Below, piece by piece: positions 9,396-17,033 of a stretch of DNA of 56,899 nucleotides. The DNA lies in NCBI GenBank assembly GCA_900556625.1, contig USPQ01000011.1, positions 1-56,899 on the forward strand. The letters run 5' to 3'. The position numbers and the translations under genes were made by a program. Numbering within the stretch: the stretch's first letter is position 1; each line of letters starts with the position of its first letter. Under the pieces are notes generated by a model. The model worked only from the letters and a program-made list of their open reading frames with translations. It was not told the DNA's origin and ran no database searches. Source of the DNA: an uncultured Bacteroides sp. GTDB lineage: Bacteria; Bacteroidota; Bacteroidia; Bacteroidales; Bacteroidaceae.

Positions 9396-10280
9396 ATGAA
9401 GAATTTTATATTGTTAGTTGCTTTATTCCTTGTTGCACCGTTTGCTCAAGGCAGTTCCCCTCAGCATCTGTTGGTCGGTGGTTCCGGCTGGAATAAGATT
9501 GCCATAATCAATAAAGACACAAAAGAAATAGTCTGGGAATATCCCCTGGAAAAAGGCTGGGAATGTAACTCGGTGGCAGCCACGAAAGCGGGAGAAATTC
9601 TTTTTTCCTACTCCAAAGGAGCAAAAATGATAACCCGTGACGGGCGGGAACTCTGGAATATCGCCGCACCCGCAGGGTGTGAGATGCAGACGGCACGTAT
9701 ATTGCCGGACGGTAATGCATTAGTAGCTTGGTGCGGTCATCCGTCTACCATTCTGGAGGTAAATATGAAAGGAGAGGTCCTTTCTAAAACCGAGTTTGAA
9801 ACAGGGATCGAACGTCCTCATGCACAATTCCGTCAAATAAACAAGAATAAGAAAGGCAATTATCTTGTGCCTTTATTTGCCACTTCGGAAGTGCGCGAAA
9901 TTGCCCCTAATGGTCAACTGCTGAATAGTGTAAAGCTCTCCGGTACTCCTTTTTCCTCTGCTTTTCTGGACAACGGAGACTGTCTGGTTGCTTGTGGAGA
10001 CGCTCATTGTTTCGTGCAACTGAATCTTGAATCGAACCGGATTGTTCGCCGGGTGAATGCCAATGACATAGAAGGTGTACAACTCTTTTTTGTAGCCCAA
10101 CTCTTTCCTTTGCAGAATGGGGGACTTTATATCTGTAACTGGCAAGGGCACGACCGCGAAGCCGGTAAAGGGAAACACCCCCAGTTGGTCGAGATTGATT
10201 CGGAAGGCAAAGTGGTGTGGCAACTGAATGATAAAGTTAAATTCGGCATGATTTCTACTATTTGTCCGATTCGAGAATAG
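9396..10280 (+). CDS. Secreted beta-propeller protein, last gene of the cytochrome block
   Basis: 294 aa from this start. An upstream in-frame ATG at 9384 would add MMCS; I prefer 9396 because MKNFILLVALFLVAPFAQGS is then a standard signal peptide. The mature protein has repeated blade-like units (NKDTKEIVWEYPLEKG, EVNMKGEVLSKTEF, EIDSEGKVVWQLNDKV) resembling PQQ/arylsulfotransferase-type propellers, about six blades. No heme motif is present. Its substrate or partner is unknown. It starts about 20 nt after ccsBA, so it is probably cotranscribed and acts in the periplasm with the two propeller cytochromes. Confidence 0.7.
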   Translation: MKNFILLVALFLVAPFAQGSSPQHLLVGGSGWNKIAIINKDTKEIVWEYPLEKGWECNSVAATKAGEILFSYSKGAKMITRDGRELWNIAAPAGCEMQTARILPDGNALVAWCGHPSTILEVNMKGEVLSKTEFETGIERPHAQFRQINKNKKGNYLVPLFATSEVREIAPNGQLLNSVKLSGTPFSSAFLDNGDCLVACGDAHCFVQLNLESNRIVRRVNANDIEGVQLFFVAQLFPLQNGGLYICNWQGHDREAGKGKHPQLVEIDSEGKVVWQLNDKVKFGMISTICPIRE

Positions 10281-10487
10281 TGTCGGACCGTTTATTTTGT
10301 ACATTTGCTGGGTGATATAAATCCTATTCTTCTAACGCAATGAAATGGCAACTCTGTAAATAGCTTCGCTTATATGGATGGTGAATAACGGAAAGAGCTG
10401 TTGTCCCCAACTGTCTGTGGCTTTACATAAGTCGCAGGGTGTTTTGTCAGTCTATATCGGAAACTATATAAAAGAAGTTATAATACA

Positions 10488-11120
10488 ATGAATACGAAAG
10501 TATATCCTCGCACCAATGATTTTCAGACTATCTATCTGAATACAGTCATAAAGAATCCTGCCATTATTGTAGGCGATTACACTATATATAATGATTTTGT
10601 AAATGACCCGCTTGATTTTGAGAAGAACAACGTTCTATATCATTATCCTATTAACAAAGACCGGTTGATAATTGGTAAGTTCTGTTCTGTTGCTTGCGGA
10701 ACCAAGTTCCTTTTTAACAGTGCGAACCATACCTTGCGTTCTTTATCCAATTATACATTCCCTCTTTTCTTTGGAGAATGGGGCTTAGATAAAGAAGATA
10801 TCGCTTCGGCTTGGGACAACAAAGGTGATATAGTGATAGGTAATGATGTGTGGATCGGGTATGAAGCAGTTATCATGTCCGGAGTGCATGTTGGGGATGG
10901 AGCGGTCATAGCATCACGGGCAGTAGTTACGAAAGATGTGCCTCCTTATACGATAGTAGGAGGAACGCCTGCCAGGGAGATACGGAAACGTTTCGATACC
11001 CATACAATCACTCAATTGCAGGAATTGCAATGGTGGAATTGGAGCATGGAAAAGATATCGAGATGCCTGCCTTGTATAATGGACGGGAAGATGGATGAAT
11101 TGTTGGAATTTCGACCATGA
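10488..11120 (+). CDS. Vat/xenobiotic acetyltransferase-family (left-handed beta-helix) O-acetyltransferase
   Basis: 210 aa. Hexapeptide-repeat runs (IGKFCSVACGTKF, IGNDVWIGYEAVIMSGVHVG, DGAVIASRAVVTKDVPPYT) build a left-handed beta-helix, and NSANHTLRSL supplies the family's catalytic histidine at H81. The C-terminal IVGGTPAREIRKRF with a following tryptophan-rich helix is typical of the Vat/CatB branch, acetyl-CoA-dependent enzymes that modify streptogramin A or chloramphenicol; many chromosomal members have unknown acceptors. It stands alone, 207 nt after the cytochrome block. A TACATTTG -7-like element lies at 10300-10307, but no -33 box is clear. Drug resistance is possible but not demonstrated by the sequence. 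Confidence 0.8.
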   Translation: MNTKVYPRTNDFQTIYLNTVIKNPAIIVGDYTIYNDFVNDPLDFEKNNVLYHYPINKDRLIIGKFCSVACGTKFLFNSANHTLRSLSNYTFPLFFGEWGLDKEDIASAWDNKGDIVIGNDVWIGYEAVIMSGVHVGDGAVIASRAVVTKDVPPYTIVGGTPAREIRKRFDTHTITQLQELQWWNWSMEKISRCLPCIMDGKMDELLEFRP

Positions 11121-11251
11121 CTTGCACATAATATGTTTTTCGTTTCTTCATACGTCCGATAAGCTGATTAGTAATGGTCGGCTCTGCCTCTCTGGTATCG
11201 GGTAAAACATTGATAAATAACCTAATTTGAATCAAACATTTTTCCATATCG

Positions 11252-11273
11252 GTTCGTTTAATAAAAAACGAAC
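11252..11273 (+). repeat. Inverted repeat just upstream of the peroxidase gene
   Basis: GTTCGTTT (11252-11259) and AAACGAAC (11266-11273) form a perfect 8-bp inverted repeat with a 6-nt loop, ending 16 nt before the chosen start. There is no following T-run on the plus strand, so a simple terminator is unlikely in that direction. It could be a regulator operator or a leader hairpin. Confidence 0.45.
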
Positions 11274-11289
11274 TTAATATGTGTCAGGT

Positions 11290-11832
11290 ATGAAATCTTT
11301 TATTTTAATGGTGATAGCCATGGTGTGTGTGGTTTCTTTGGAAGCACAGAATAAGTCTTTTTATGACTTCACTGTGAGAACAATTGACGGTAAGGAATTT
11401 CCTCTTTCATCTTTGAAAGGGAAGAAAGTGCTGGTAGTGAATGTAGCTTCCAAATGCGGACTGACTCCACAATATGCCAAGTTGCAGGAATTGTATGAGA
11501 AGTATAAGGATAAGAACTTTGTTATTATCGGCTTCCCTGCTAATAATTTTATGGGGCAGGAACCGGGAAGTAATGAGGAAATTGCCAAGTTCTGTTCATT
11601 GAACTATGATGTCACTTTTCCGATGATGTCCAAGATTTCTGTTAAGGGCAAAGATATGGCACCGCTTTATCAATGGCTGACAGAAAAGAAACTGAATGGG
11701 AAAGAGGATGCCCCGGTCCAGTGGAACTTTCAAAAGTTTATGATTGACGAGAACGGAAACTGGATTGGGTTCGTTGCCCCCAAAGAGAGTCCGTTCTCCG
11801 AGAAAATCCTTACTTGGATAGAGAAGAAATAA
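11290..11832 (+). CDS. Secreted glutathione peroxidase-family (thioredoxin-fold) peroxidase
   Basis: 180 aa from the ATG at 11290; an in-frame GTG at 11281 is less likely because MKSFILMVIAMVCVVSLEAQ then begins a clean signal peptide. The catalytic cysteine lies in NVASKCGLTPQY, at the position held by selenocysteine in animal enzymes. The second family block is GFPANNFMGQEPGS, and the WNFQKFMIDENG block supplies the conserved tryptophan and asparagine. Such non-seleno enzymes usually use thioredoxin-like donors and reduce peroxides. Export to the periplasm is predicted from the leader. Its 3' end overlaps the convergent Nudix gene by 23 bp. Confidence 0.9.
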   Translation: MKSFILMVIAMVCVVSLEAQNKSFYDFTVRTIDGKEFPLSSLKGKKVLVVNVASKCGLTPQYAKLQELYEKYKDKNFVIIGFPANNFMGQEPGSNEEIAKFCSLNYDVTFPMMSKISVKGKDMAPLYQWLTEKKLNGKEDAPVQWNFQKFMIDENGNWIGFVAPKESPFSEKILTWIEKK

Positions 11833-12328
11833 GGGATACTTTCTTCAACTCCTCTTCAAAGTTGGGAGTGAAAATGCCTTTGCCTAAGTTCTCTTTTATT
11901 TCTTTGACCGTCCAAAACCGTCCTCCGTCCAGTTCGTCGCTGGGGTGGATCTCACCGTCGTAAACTGTTTTATGAACAAATACGAGCTCTTTTTCACGTT
12001 CGGACTCGAACACATAATGAGTCAGAAGCTCAGGAGTAAAGTCCGTGATGCCTAACTCCTCACGGACTTCCCGCTTCAGAGCTATTTCTACACTTTCTCC
12101 TAAATCAATATGTCCGCCTACGGCTGTATCCCATTTCCCGGGCTGGATGTCTTTCCATTCGGGACGTTTTTGTAGATACAACTCTCCTTTAGTATTGAAG
12201 ATGTGCAGGTGGACAACCGGATGAAGCAATTTGCTGCCGCTATGACATTCTCCACGAGTGGCGGCTCCGGTGATATTTCCCTGTTCATCGACAACGGGAA
12301 ACATTTCTTGGTTATTATCACTTGGCAT
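11810..12328 (-). CDS. Nudix hydrolase (isopentenyl-diphosphate isomerase-like branch)
   Basis: 172 aa, cytoplasmic. The Nudix box is intact: GHIDLGESVEIALK followed by REVREELGI, matching Gx5Ex7REUxEExGU. The N-terminus (FPVVDEQGNITGAATRGECH, then HPVVHLHIFNTKGELYLQKR) matches the group often annotated as IDI-like or YfcD-like Nudix proteins, which hydrolyse nucleotide-like diphosphates. The exact substrate is unknown. The gene starts 58 nt after queA ends and is in the same direction, so the two may be cotranscribed. Its last 23 bp overlap the end of the peroxidase gene on the other strand. Confidence 0.88.
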   Translation of the reverse strand: MPSDNNQEMFPVVDEQGNITGAATRGECHSGSKLLHPVVHLHIFNTKGELYLQKRPEWKDIQPGKWDTAVGGHIDLGESVEIALKREVREELGITDFTPELLTHYVFESEREKELVFVHKTVYDGEIHPSDELDGGRFWTVKEIKENLGKGIFTPNFEEELKKVSLISSLSK

Positions 12329-12386
12329 AATAGTCGCTATTATTTTCTTATCAGCAAGATTATATCGTAACTTACAATAGATATTT

Positions 12387-13607
12387 TTACGGTATTAATA
12401 AGGAAGAATCTCCATAACTCAGGAATCTGAAATCGTGGCTCAGGGCATAATCGTAAATCGTGCGCCAGTTCCCTTTCACGAAAGCGGAAACCAATAGAAG
12501 CAAGGTACTTTGCGGCTGGTGGAAATTAGTAACCATTGCTTTCACTATTTTATACTGATAACCGGGAGCTATGATGATCTGCGTACTGGTATGAAGTGCT
12601 TCAAGCCCGTTTCTGTCGAGATACCCCAATATCTTTTGTAGGGAAACAACCGGAGGAATCTGGTCGTACTTTTCGTATGGCTGCCATTGTCTGACGTGCA
12701 GTTCCTGTTCCGTAGCGTCCGGATGATCGGCCAATGTGACCCCTATATGATACAAGCTTTCGAGCGTGCGCACGGAAGTGGTGCCTACGGCAATGGCGCA
12801 ACCGTCATGGTCGATCAATTTCTTGATTGTATTCCGGTTGACGGATATATATTCCGTGTGCATCTCGTGTCCTTCAATTTCCTCGCTTTTCACCGGCTTA
12901 AAAGTTCCTGCCCCTACGTGCAATGTCAGTTCCTCAAGGTCTATGCCTTTTTCCTGCAATGCTTCCAGTACTCGCGGGGTGAAATGCAATCCGGCAGTAG
13001 GTGCGGCTACCGAACCTTTTATTTTGGAGTAAACAGTCTGATATGTTTCCTTGTCGCTTTCCTCCGTATTCCGGTTCAGATAGGGTGGAATAGGAAGTTC
13101 TCCGAACACTTCGAGGATATCGGCGAAAGTTACTTCGGGGTTATTCCATGCGAAGTCTACCCAATGGCTGGTACCTTTGCATTCTCCTCTCGTTGCTGTC
13201 AGAGTAATAGGAAAGCCTTTGACGGTCATTTCCCGTTTCAGTGTCCCGTCCTTCCATTTCTTCAGATTGCCGATCATGCAGAGCCATGCGGCGTGTTCCG
13301 TTTGCTGGAAGTTCAGTACATAATCATTGGGCTGAATCGGTTCGAGACAGAATACCTCAATCAGTGCACCTGTTTCTTTGCGGAAGTGAAGGCGCGCCTG
13401 GATGACTTTTGTATTGTTGAATATCATTAGGCTTCCTTTCGGCAGATATTCCGGTAAGGAAGTGAAAGTATCTTCGGTCACTTCACCGTGGCGATACACC
13501 AATAGTTTCGACTGGTCGCGAACGGGTAGCGGGAATTTGGCAATACGTTCATCCGGCAATGGATAGTTGTATTCGCTAATATGGATATGTTTCGGATTCT
13601 CTTTCAT
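12387..13607 (-). CDS. queA: tRNA preQ1(34) S-adenosylmethionine ribosyltransferase-isomerase
   Basis: 406 aa, somewhat longer than the roughly 350-residue enterobacterial protein. Diagnostic blocks include YPLPDERIAKFPLPVRDQSK near the N-terminus, LMIFNNTKVIQARL, GSVAAPTAGLHFT, LHVGAGTFKPV, and near the C-terminus ATNFHQPQSTLL-type sequence (VTNFHQPQSTLLLLVSAF). QueA transfers the ribose of SAM to preQ1 in the wobble position of tRNAs for Asp, Asn, His and Tyr, giving epoxyqueuosine. It lies upstream of the Nudix gene and downstream of the tRNA-Pro terminator. Cytoplasmic. Assignment is firm. Confidence 0.95.
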   Translation of the reverse strand: MKENPKHIHISEYNYPLPDERIAKFPLPVRDQSKLLVYRHGEVTEDTFTSLPEYLPKGSLMIFNNTKVIQARLHFRKETGALIEVFCLEPIQPNDYVLNFQQTEHAAWLCMIGNLKKWKDGTLKREMTVKGFPITLTATRGECKGTSHWVDFAWNNPEVTFADILEVFGELPIPPYLNRNTEESDKETYQTVYSKIKGSVAAPTAGLHFTPRVLEALQEKGIDLEELTLHVGAGTFKPVKSEEIEGHEMHTEYISVNRNTIKKLIDHDGCAIAVGTTSVRTLESLYHIGVTLADHPDATEQELHVRQWQPYEKYDQIPPVVSLQKILGYLDRNGLEALHTSTQIIIAPGYQYKIVKAMVTNFHQPQSTLLLLVSAFVKGNWRTIYDYALSHDFRFLSYGDSSLLIP

Positions 13608-13670
13608 TGTTGCTTGGTATAATAAGTTCTATTTGTTGCTTGTCCCATATTTTTTAGCTTTCATCCTGGA

Positions 13671-13706
13671 ATAAAAAGAAAGAGGTTAGATTTTACTCTA
13701 ACCTCT
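13671..13706 (-). terminator. Rho-independent terminator of tRNA-Pro
   Basis: A perfect 10-bp stem, AGAGGTTAGA (13681-13690) with TCTAACCTCT (13697-13706), 6-nt loop. Reading the minus strand it is followed by TTCTTTTTAT. It begins 14 nt after the tRNA. Confidence 0.9.
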
Positions 13707-13720
13707 TGAAGATCAATTCG

Positions 13721-13794
13721 TCGGGATGACAAGATTCGAACTTGCGACCACACGCCCCCCAGACGCGTACTCTACCGGGCTGAGCTACATCCCG
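13721..13794 (-). tRNA. tRNA-Pro (anticodon GGG)
   Basis: 74 nt on the minus strand. Acceptor arms CGGGATG and CATCCCG pair perfectly, the D-arm is GCTC...GAGT, the anticodon stem is CGCGT/GCGTG around the loop CTGGGGG (anticodon GGG), and the T-arm is GCAAG-TTCGAAT-CTTGT. The discriminator base is A and CCA is not encoded. A promoter of good quality lies just upstream and a hairpin terminator just downstream, so it is a single-gene transcription unit. Confidence 0.96.
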
Positions 13795-13805
13795 AATTGC
13801 GGTTG

Positions 13806-13836
13806 CAAAAGTACTGATTAATTTTTAAATAGCAAA
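13806..13836 (-). promoter_or_regulatory. Promoter of tRNA-Pro (Bacteroides-type -33/-7)
   Basis: On the minus strand TTTG (complement at 13833-13836), 19 nt, then TACTTTTG (complement at 13806-13813), matching the Bacteroides primary sigma consensus TTTG-N19/20-TAnnTTTG. The -33 box lies inside a 15-bp palindrome, AGCAAATAATTTGCT (13831-13845). Confidence 0.8.
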
Positions 13837-13845
13837 TAATTTGCT

Positions 13846-14383
13846 TGATTTTTGTTTTATCAATTCACTTGAATAAGGTTTCTAACTGTTATAGAGCTAA
13901 AAGAATGAGGCTCGGTGAAGATAGGGATGACAAAGTATTGCGCAGCTTCTTCAGACTTGCCGTAAACCAATTGTTGGACATTAGGAGAAAAGTTCCTCTC
14001 CATTCATAGTAAACTTCCAATTATCAAGAAACAAAGTTGTTTTTCATTAATTGCAATCTATAAATGCAAGTTCCGTTTATAGTTTGTTCCAGTGCACAAT
14101 CAGTTTAGTATCAATTAATGGCAAGTTTACTGTCAATCAGAAAGAAATTTGTTGTTAATAGATGAGTTGCTATATACCTGTTCTCATACGTGCGGCATTA
14201 GCTATTTCTTTGTTTTTGAATGCCATAAAAAACTTTTCTGTTTATAATAAATCTAAATACAGACTGGGGTAAAGAACTAAGGGAGGGGCGTTTTGTTTAT
14301 AAAATAATGCAAATAATTAGTATGTAATTTCCTCTGTATAATACTTTATTTCCTTTTTTAACGAATGGTAAATTTGGATATTA
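13846..14383. other. AT-rich intergenic region without a recognised gene
   Basis: About 540 bp between the tRNA-Pro promoter and the AraC-type regulator. It is AT-rich with short repeated-looking A/T words. I see no convincing start-plus-ribosome-site combination, no stable hairpin with a T-run, and no tRNA or known RNA. It could be the control region of the AraC gene or the remains of a lost gene. Confidence 0.5.
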
Positions 14384-14391
14384 TACATTTG
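14384..14391 (+). promoter_or_regulatory. Candidate -7 element for the AraC-type gene
   Basis: TACATTTG fits TAnnTTTG and lies 28 nt before the start codon. No matching TTTG is found 19-20 nt upstream, so the site may need an activator or may be fortuitous. Confidence 0.4.
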
Positions 14392-14419
14392 TGGAAAGTC
14401 TTTAAGAGAGAGGTGATAA

Positions 14420-15286
14420 ATGCAAAACAACAAAAACAAAGAAACGTTAGAGATATATGTCTTAGGTGACGATTTCAAGTATTATGAGAATCTGAAGTAT
14501 CTTCCTTTAACTTCTTATCCTTCTAATATTCAATCAGCTTTGATTGTATATAGTTTGAGAGGAACGGCTAAAATCAGTGTGCACGAAGACGTGCATTGGA
14601 TACAACCTGATGAGTTAATCATATTGTTGCCCGGACAATTTGTTTCATTCAGTGAACCTAGTGAGGACTTTTTAACTGTCACAATGGTAATATCTTCCTC
14701 TATGTTCGGCGATGCCCTAAGTGGTGTACCGCGCTTTTCTCCGCATTTCTTTTTCTATATGCGGAGCCATTATTATTATCCTCAGAATGAACGTGATGTT
14801 CTGCGGATATATAACTATTTGGGAATGATAAAAGATAAGGTGATGTCTACTGACGCGTACAGGAGGGAATTGATTATTCATTTACTGAGGTATCTGTATC
14901 TCGAACTGTTCAATGCTTACGAGAAAGAATCGATGTTGGTGAATACCCGTAAGGATACCCGTAAAGAGGAATTGGCAAATAAATTCTTCAGCCTTATCAT
15001 GAAGCACTTCAAAGAGAATAAGGATGTGGCCTTTTATGCGGACAAATTATGTATCACTTCCAAATACCTGACCATGGTAATCAAGGAAACGAGCGGAAAG
15101 TCTGCTAAAGACTGGATTGTTGAATATATTATACTGGAGATAAAGGCTCTGTTGAAAAACACGAGTCTGAATATTCAGGAAATTGCGATTAGGACGAACT
15201 TTGCTAATCAATCGTCGCTTGGACGTTTTTTTAGAAAACATACGGGGATGTCATTGTCCCAGTATCGAATGAGTCATTTGGATTGA
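14420..15286 (+). CDS. AraC-family transcriptional regulator
   Basis: 288 aa. The C-terminal hundred residues form a double helix-turn-helix: DVAFYADKLCITSKYLTMVI followed by KETSGKSAKDWI, then SLNIQEIAIRTNFANQSSLG with RFFRKHTGMSLSQYR. The N-terminal half is cupin-like (GTAKISVHEDVHWIQPDELI, LLPGQFVSF), where such regulators usually sense a ligand. A purine-rich GAGAGAGGTGA precedes the ATG. It is flanked by a long intergenic region and by a terminator, and the next gene, aroB, converges on it, so its target is probably elsewhere or itself. Confidence 0.92.
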   Translation: MQNNKNKETLEIYVLGDDFKYYENLKYLPLTSYPSNIQSALIVYSLRGTAKISVHEDVHWIQPDELIILLPGQFVSFSEPSEDFLTVTMVISSSMFGDALSGVPRFSPHFFFYMRSHYYYPQNERDVLRIYNYLGMIKDKVMSTDAYRRELIIHLLRYLYLELFNAYEKESMLVNTRKDTRKEELANKFFSLIMKHFKENKDVAFYADKLCITSKYLTMVIKETSGKSAKDWIVEYIILEIKALLKNTSLNIQEIAIRTNFANQSSLGRFFRKHTGMSLSQYRMSHLD

Positions 15287-15346
15287 GAAAGTGGGGATGA
15301 TTGCGATGCAATTATCAATATATATGGGAGAATAAGGGAATCAAGA

Positions 15347-15388
15347 AAGGGGAGTGGTGTTGAAGCCATTCCCCTTATATTTTTATTT
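15347..15388 (+). terminator. Terminator after the AraC-type gene
   Basis: AAGGGGAGTGG (15347-15357) pairs with CCATTCCCCTT (15366-15376) with one G-T wobble and an 8-nt loop, then ATATTTTTATTTTT follows. It also lies 27 nt beyond the end of convergent aroB and may serve both. Confidence 0.8.
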
Positions 15389-15402
15389 TTGTCCGGACTG
15401 GG

Positions 15403-16464
15403 TCAGATTCCCATGCATTCACGGTAGAAGTCCAGCATTTCGAAAATTGTATCTTTGTCGGCGATCTGATTGATACGGATGTCTCCGATATCTTTCAGCA
15501 GTGTGAAGTTGATAGTGCCGGAAGTGTTCTTCTTGTCATGTGTCATAAACGCGTATAGTTGCTCGTACTTCTTGCAGTCGAATGTGAATACGCCATAGTT
15601 GTCCTTGATAAATTGGATCGTCTGACGCATCTTCTCTTTTGGGAAACCTACTTTGAGATGGGATAGATACAGTTCGCAGACAATTCCCCAAGCTACTGCA
15701 TATCCGTGGAGTACGGGACGGTTTTCTGCCAGTGCCATACTTTCGAATGCGTGTCCTACCGTATGTCCCAAGTTCAAGGCCTTGCGGATTCCATGTTCAA
15801 ACGGGTCCTGCTCTACGATGTCTTCTTTCACTTGCACCGACCGGCCGACCAGTTGCTTGAGGGCGGTATAATCAATGTCCGAGGTATTGAAATTCAGTAA
15901 TTCGGCCCAATGTGCAGTATTGCTGATTAGTCCGTGTTTCAACATTTCTGCATATCCGGAGAAGAAATTATGTGCATCCAGCGTCCGTAAGAATTCTGTT
16001 TCGATTAATACGCTGTTTGCCGGGGCAAATGAGCCGATTTCGTTTTTCAGTCCGTTGAAGTTGATTCCTGTCTTACCACCGACAGAGGCGTCTACCATTG
16101 CCAGTAAAGTTGTCGGTATATTGATGTATGCAATACCGCGTTTGAAAGTGGCGGCGGCAAAACCTCCCAAATCGGTTACCATTCCTCCACCAAGGTTGAT
16201 GAGCAATGAGTGGCGTGTAGCTCCCTGGGTACTTAGTGACATCCATACGGAAGCCAGTGTCTCTAGTGTCTTATGCACGTCTTCGGCTCCGATGCAGATT
16301 TCAATCGCATCTTTCAATGCGGGGAGTTCCTTCAAGGCAGGCAGGCAGAGACGTCGGGTATGCTCGTCTGTGAGGATGAATAATTTGTCATGCGGACACT
16401 GTTCTATGGCGCGGCTAAGGCTTGTTTCCAAGCTTTCGCAGAGAATAACTTCTTGTTTACTCAT
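15403..16464 (-). CDS. aroB: 3-dehydroquinate synthase
   Basis: 353 aa, normal length. The NAD- and zinc-enzyme signature is clear: LINLGGGMVTDLGGFAAATF, PTTLLAMVDASVGGKTGINF, KNEIGSF, and the metal-binding region RKALNLGHTVGHAFE with HGYAVAWGI. The enzyme cyclises DAHP to 3-dehydroquinate in the shikimate pathway, which feeds aromatic amino acids and chorismate. It is transcribed alone from a -7 element that is back to back with one for the neighbouring membrane-protein gene. Assignment is firm. Confidence 0.96.
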   Translation of the reverse strand: MSKQEVILCESLETSLSRAIEQCPHDKLFILTDEHTRRLCLPALKELPALKDAIEICIGAEDVHKTLETLASVWMSLSTQGATRHSLLINLGGGMVTDLGGFAAATFKRGIAYINIPTTLLAMVDASVGGKTGINFNGLKNEIGSFAPANSVLIETEFLRTLDAHNFFSGYAEMLKHGLISNTAHWAELLNFNTSDIDYTALKQLVGRSVQVKEDIVEQDPFEHGIRKALNLGHTVGHAFESMALAENRPVLHGYAVAWGIVCELYLSHLKVGFPKEKMRQTIQFIKDNYGVFTFDCKKYEQLYAFMTHDKKNTSGTINFTLLKDIGDIRINQIADKDTIFEMLDFYRECMGI

Positions 16465-16487
16465 GATTCTTTTGCTTTTTTACTTTG

Positions 16488-16524
16488 CAAATGTATATAA
16501 AATATCTTTTTTTACTTACTTTTG
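16488..16524. promoter_or_regulatory. Divergent -7 elements of aroB and the small membrane protein gene
   Basis: On the minus strand TACATTTG (complement at 16488-16495) lies 24 nt before aroB. On the plus strand TACTTTTG (16517-16524) lies 21 nt before the start at 16546. Neither has an exact TTTG at -33. The two transcripts therefore start within about 50 bp of each other. Confidence 0.6.
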
Positions 16525-16545
16525 TCTCGTTAAAACGTTCAAATC

Positions 16546-16950
16546 ATGAAAGCATTATTACCCGTATTTTGTCGTCCTGTGGGATATTTGGTCTTATTGA
16601 TAGCTCTGTTCATTCTTCCTGTGCTGTATATACAAGGAATGGTGACCGATCATAATCTGTTATTTTATAAAGAATGTACGAAGTTGCTGATGATGTCAGG
16701 ATGCTTGTTGATAATCTTTGCATTAAGCAAGAATGAAAGCCGTGAAACGGAGCAGATTCGGAATGCGGCGGTTCGGAATGCGGTCTTTTTGACCTTCCTT
16801 TTTGTATTCGGCGGAATGTTGTGGCGTGTCATTCAAAGGGATATCATTAATGTGGATACTTCTTCTTTTCTGACTTTTTTGGTATTTAATGTGCTTTGTT
16901 TGGAGTTTGGTCTGCAAAAAGCGCGTGTTGATCGATTCTTCAAAAGATAA
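16546..16950 (+). CDS. Small membrane protein of unknown function
   Basis: 134 aa. Four hydrophobic segments are visible: about 10-30 (PVGYLVLLIALFILPVLYI), 45-62 (LLMMSGCLLIIFAL), 75-95 (NAVFLTFLFVFGGMLW) and 103-120 (SSFLTFLVFNVLCLEFGL). The loops are charged and no enzymatic motif is recognised. It has its own -7 element and ends 83 nt before the outer-membrane barrel gene, so it may or may not be cotranscribed with it. I do not recognise the family. Confidence 0.7.
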   Translation: MKALLPVFCRPVGYLVLLIALFILPVLYIQGMVTDHNLLFYKECTKLLMMSGCLLIIFALSKNESRETEQIRNAAVRNAVFLTFLFVFGGMLWRVIQRDIINVDTSSFLTFLVFNVLCLEFGLQKARVDRFFKR

Positions 16951-17033
16951 TTTTCCTTTCAATTAAACCTTTTACGATTCAATTTGTCAAAAAGACATTG
17001 TTATTGCTACTAATATAATCGTAATTTAGGTAA

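Noticed and set aside
12687..13430. 247-codon open frame opposite queA
   Set aside because: Antisense to a clear queA; the protein is cysteine- and phenylalanine-rich without a pattern.
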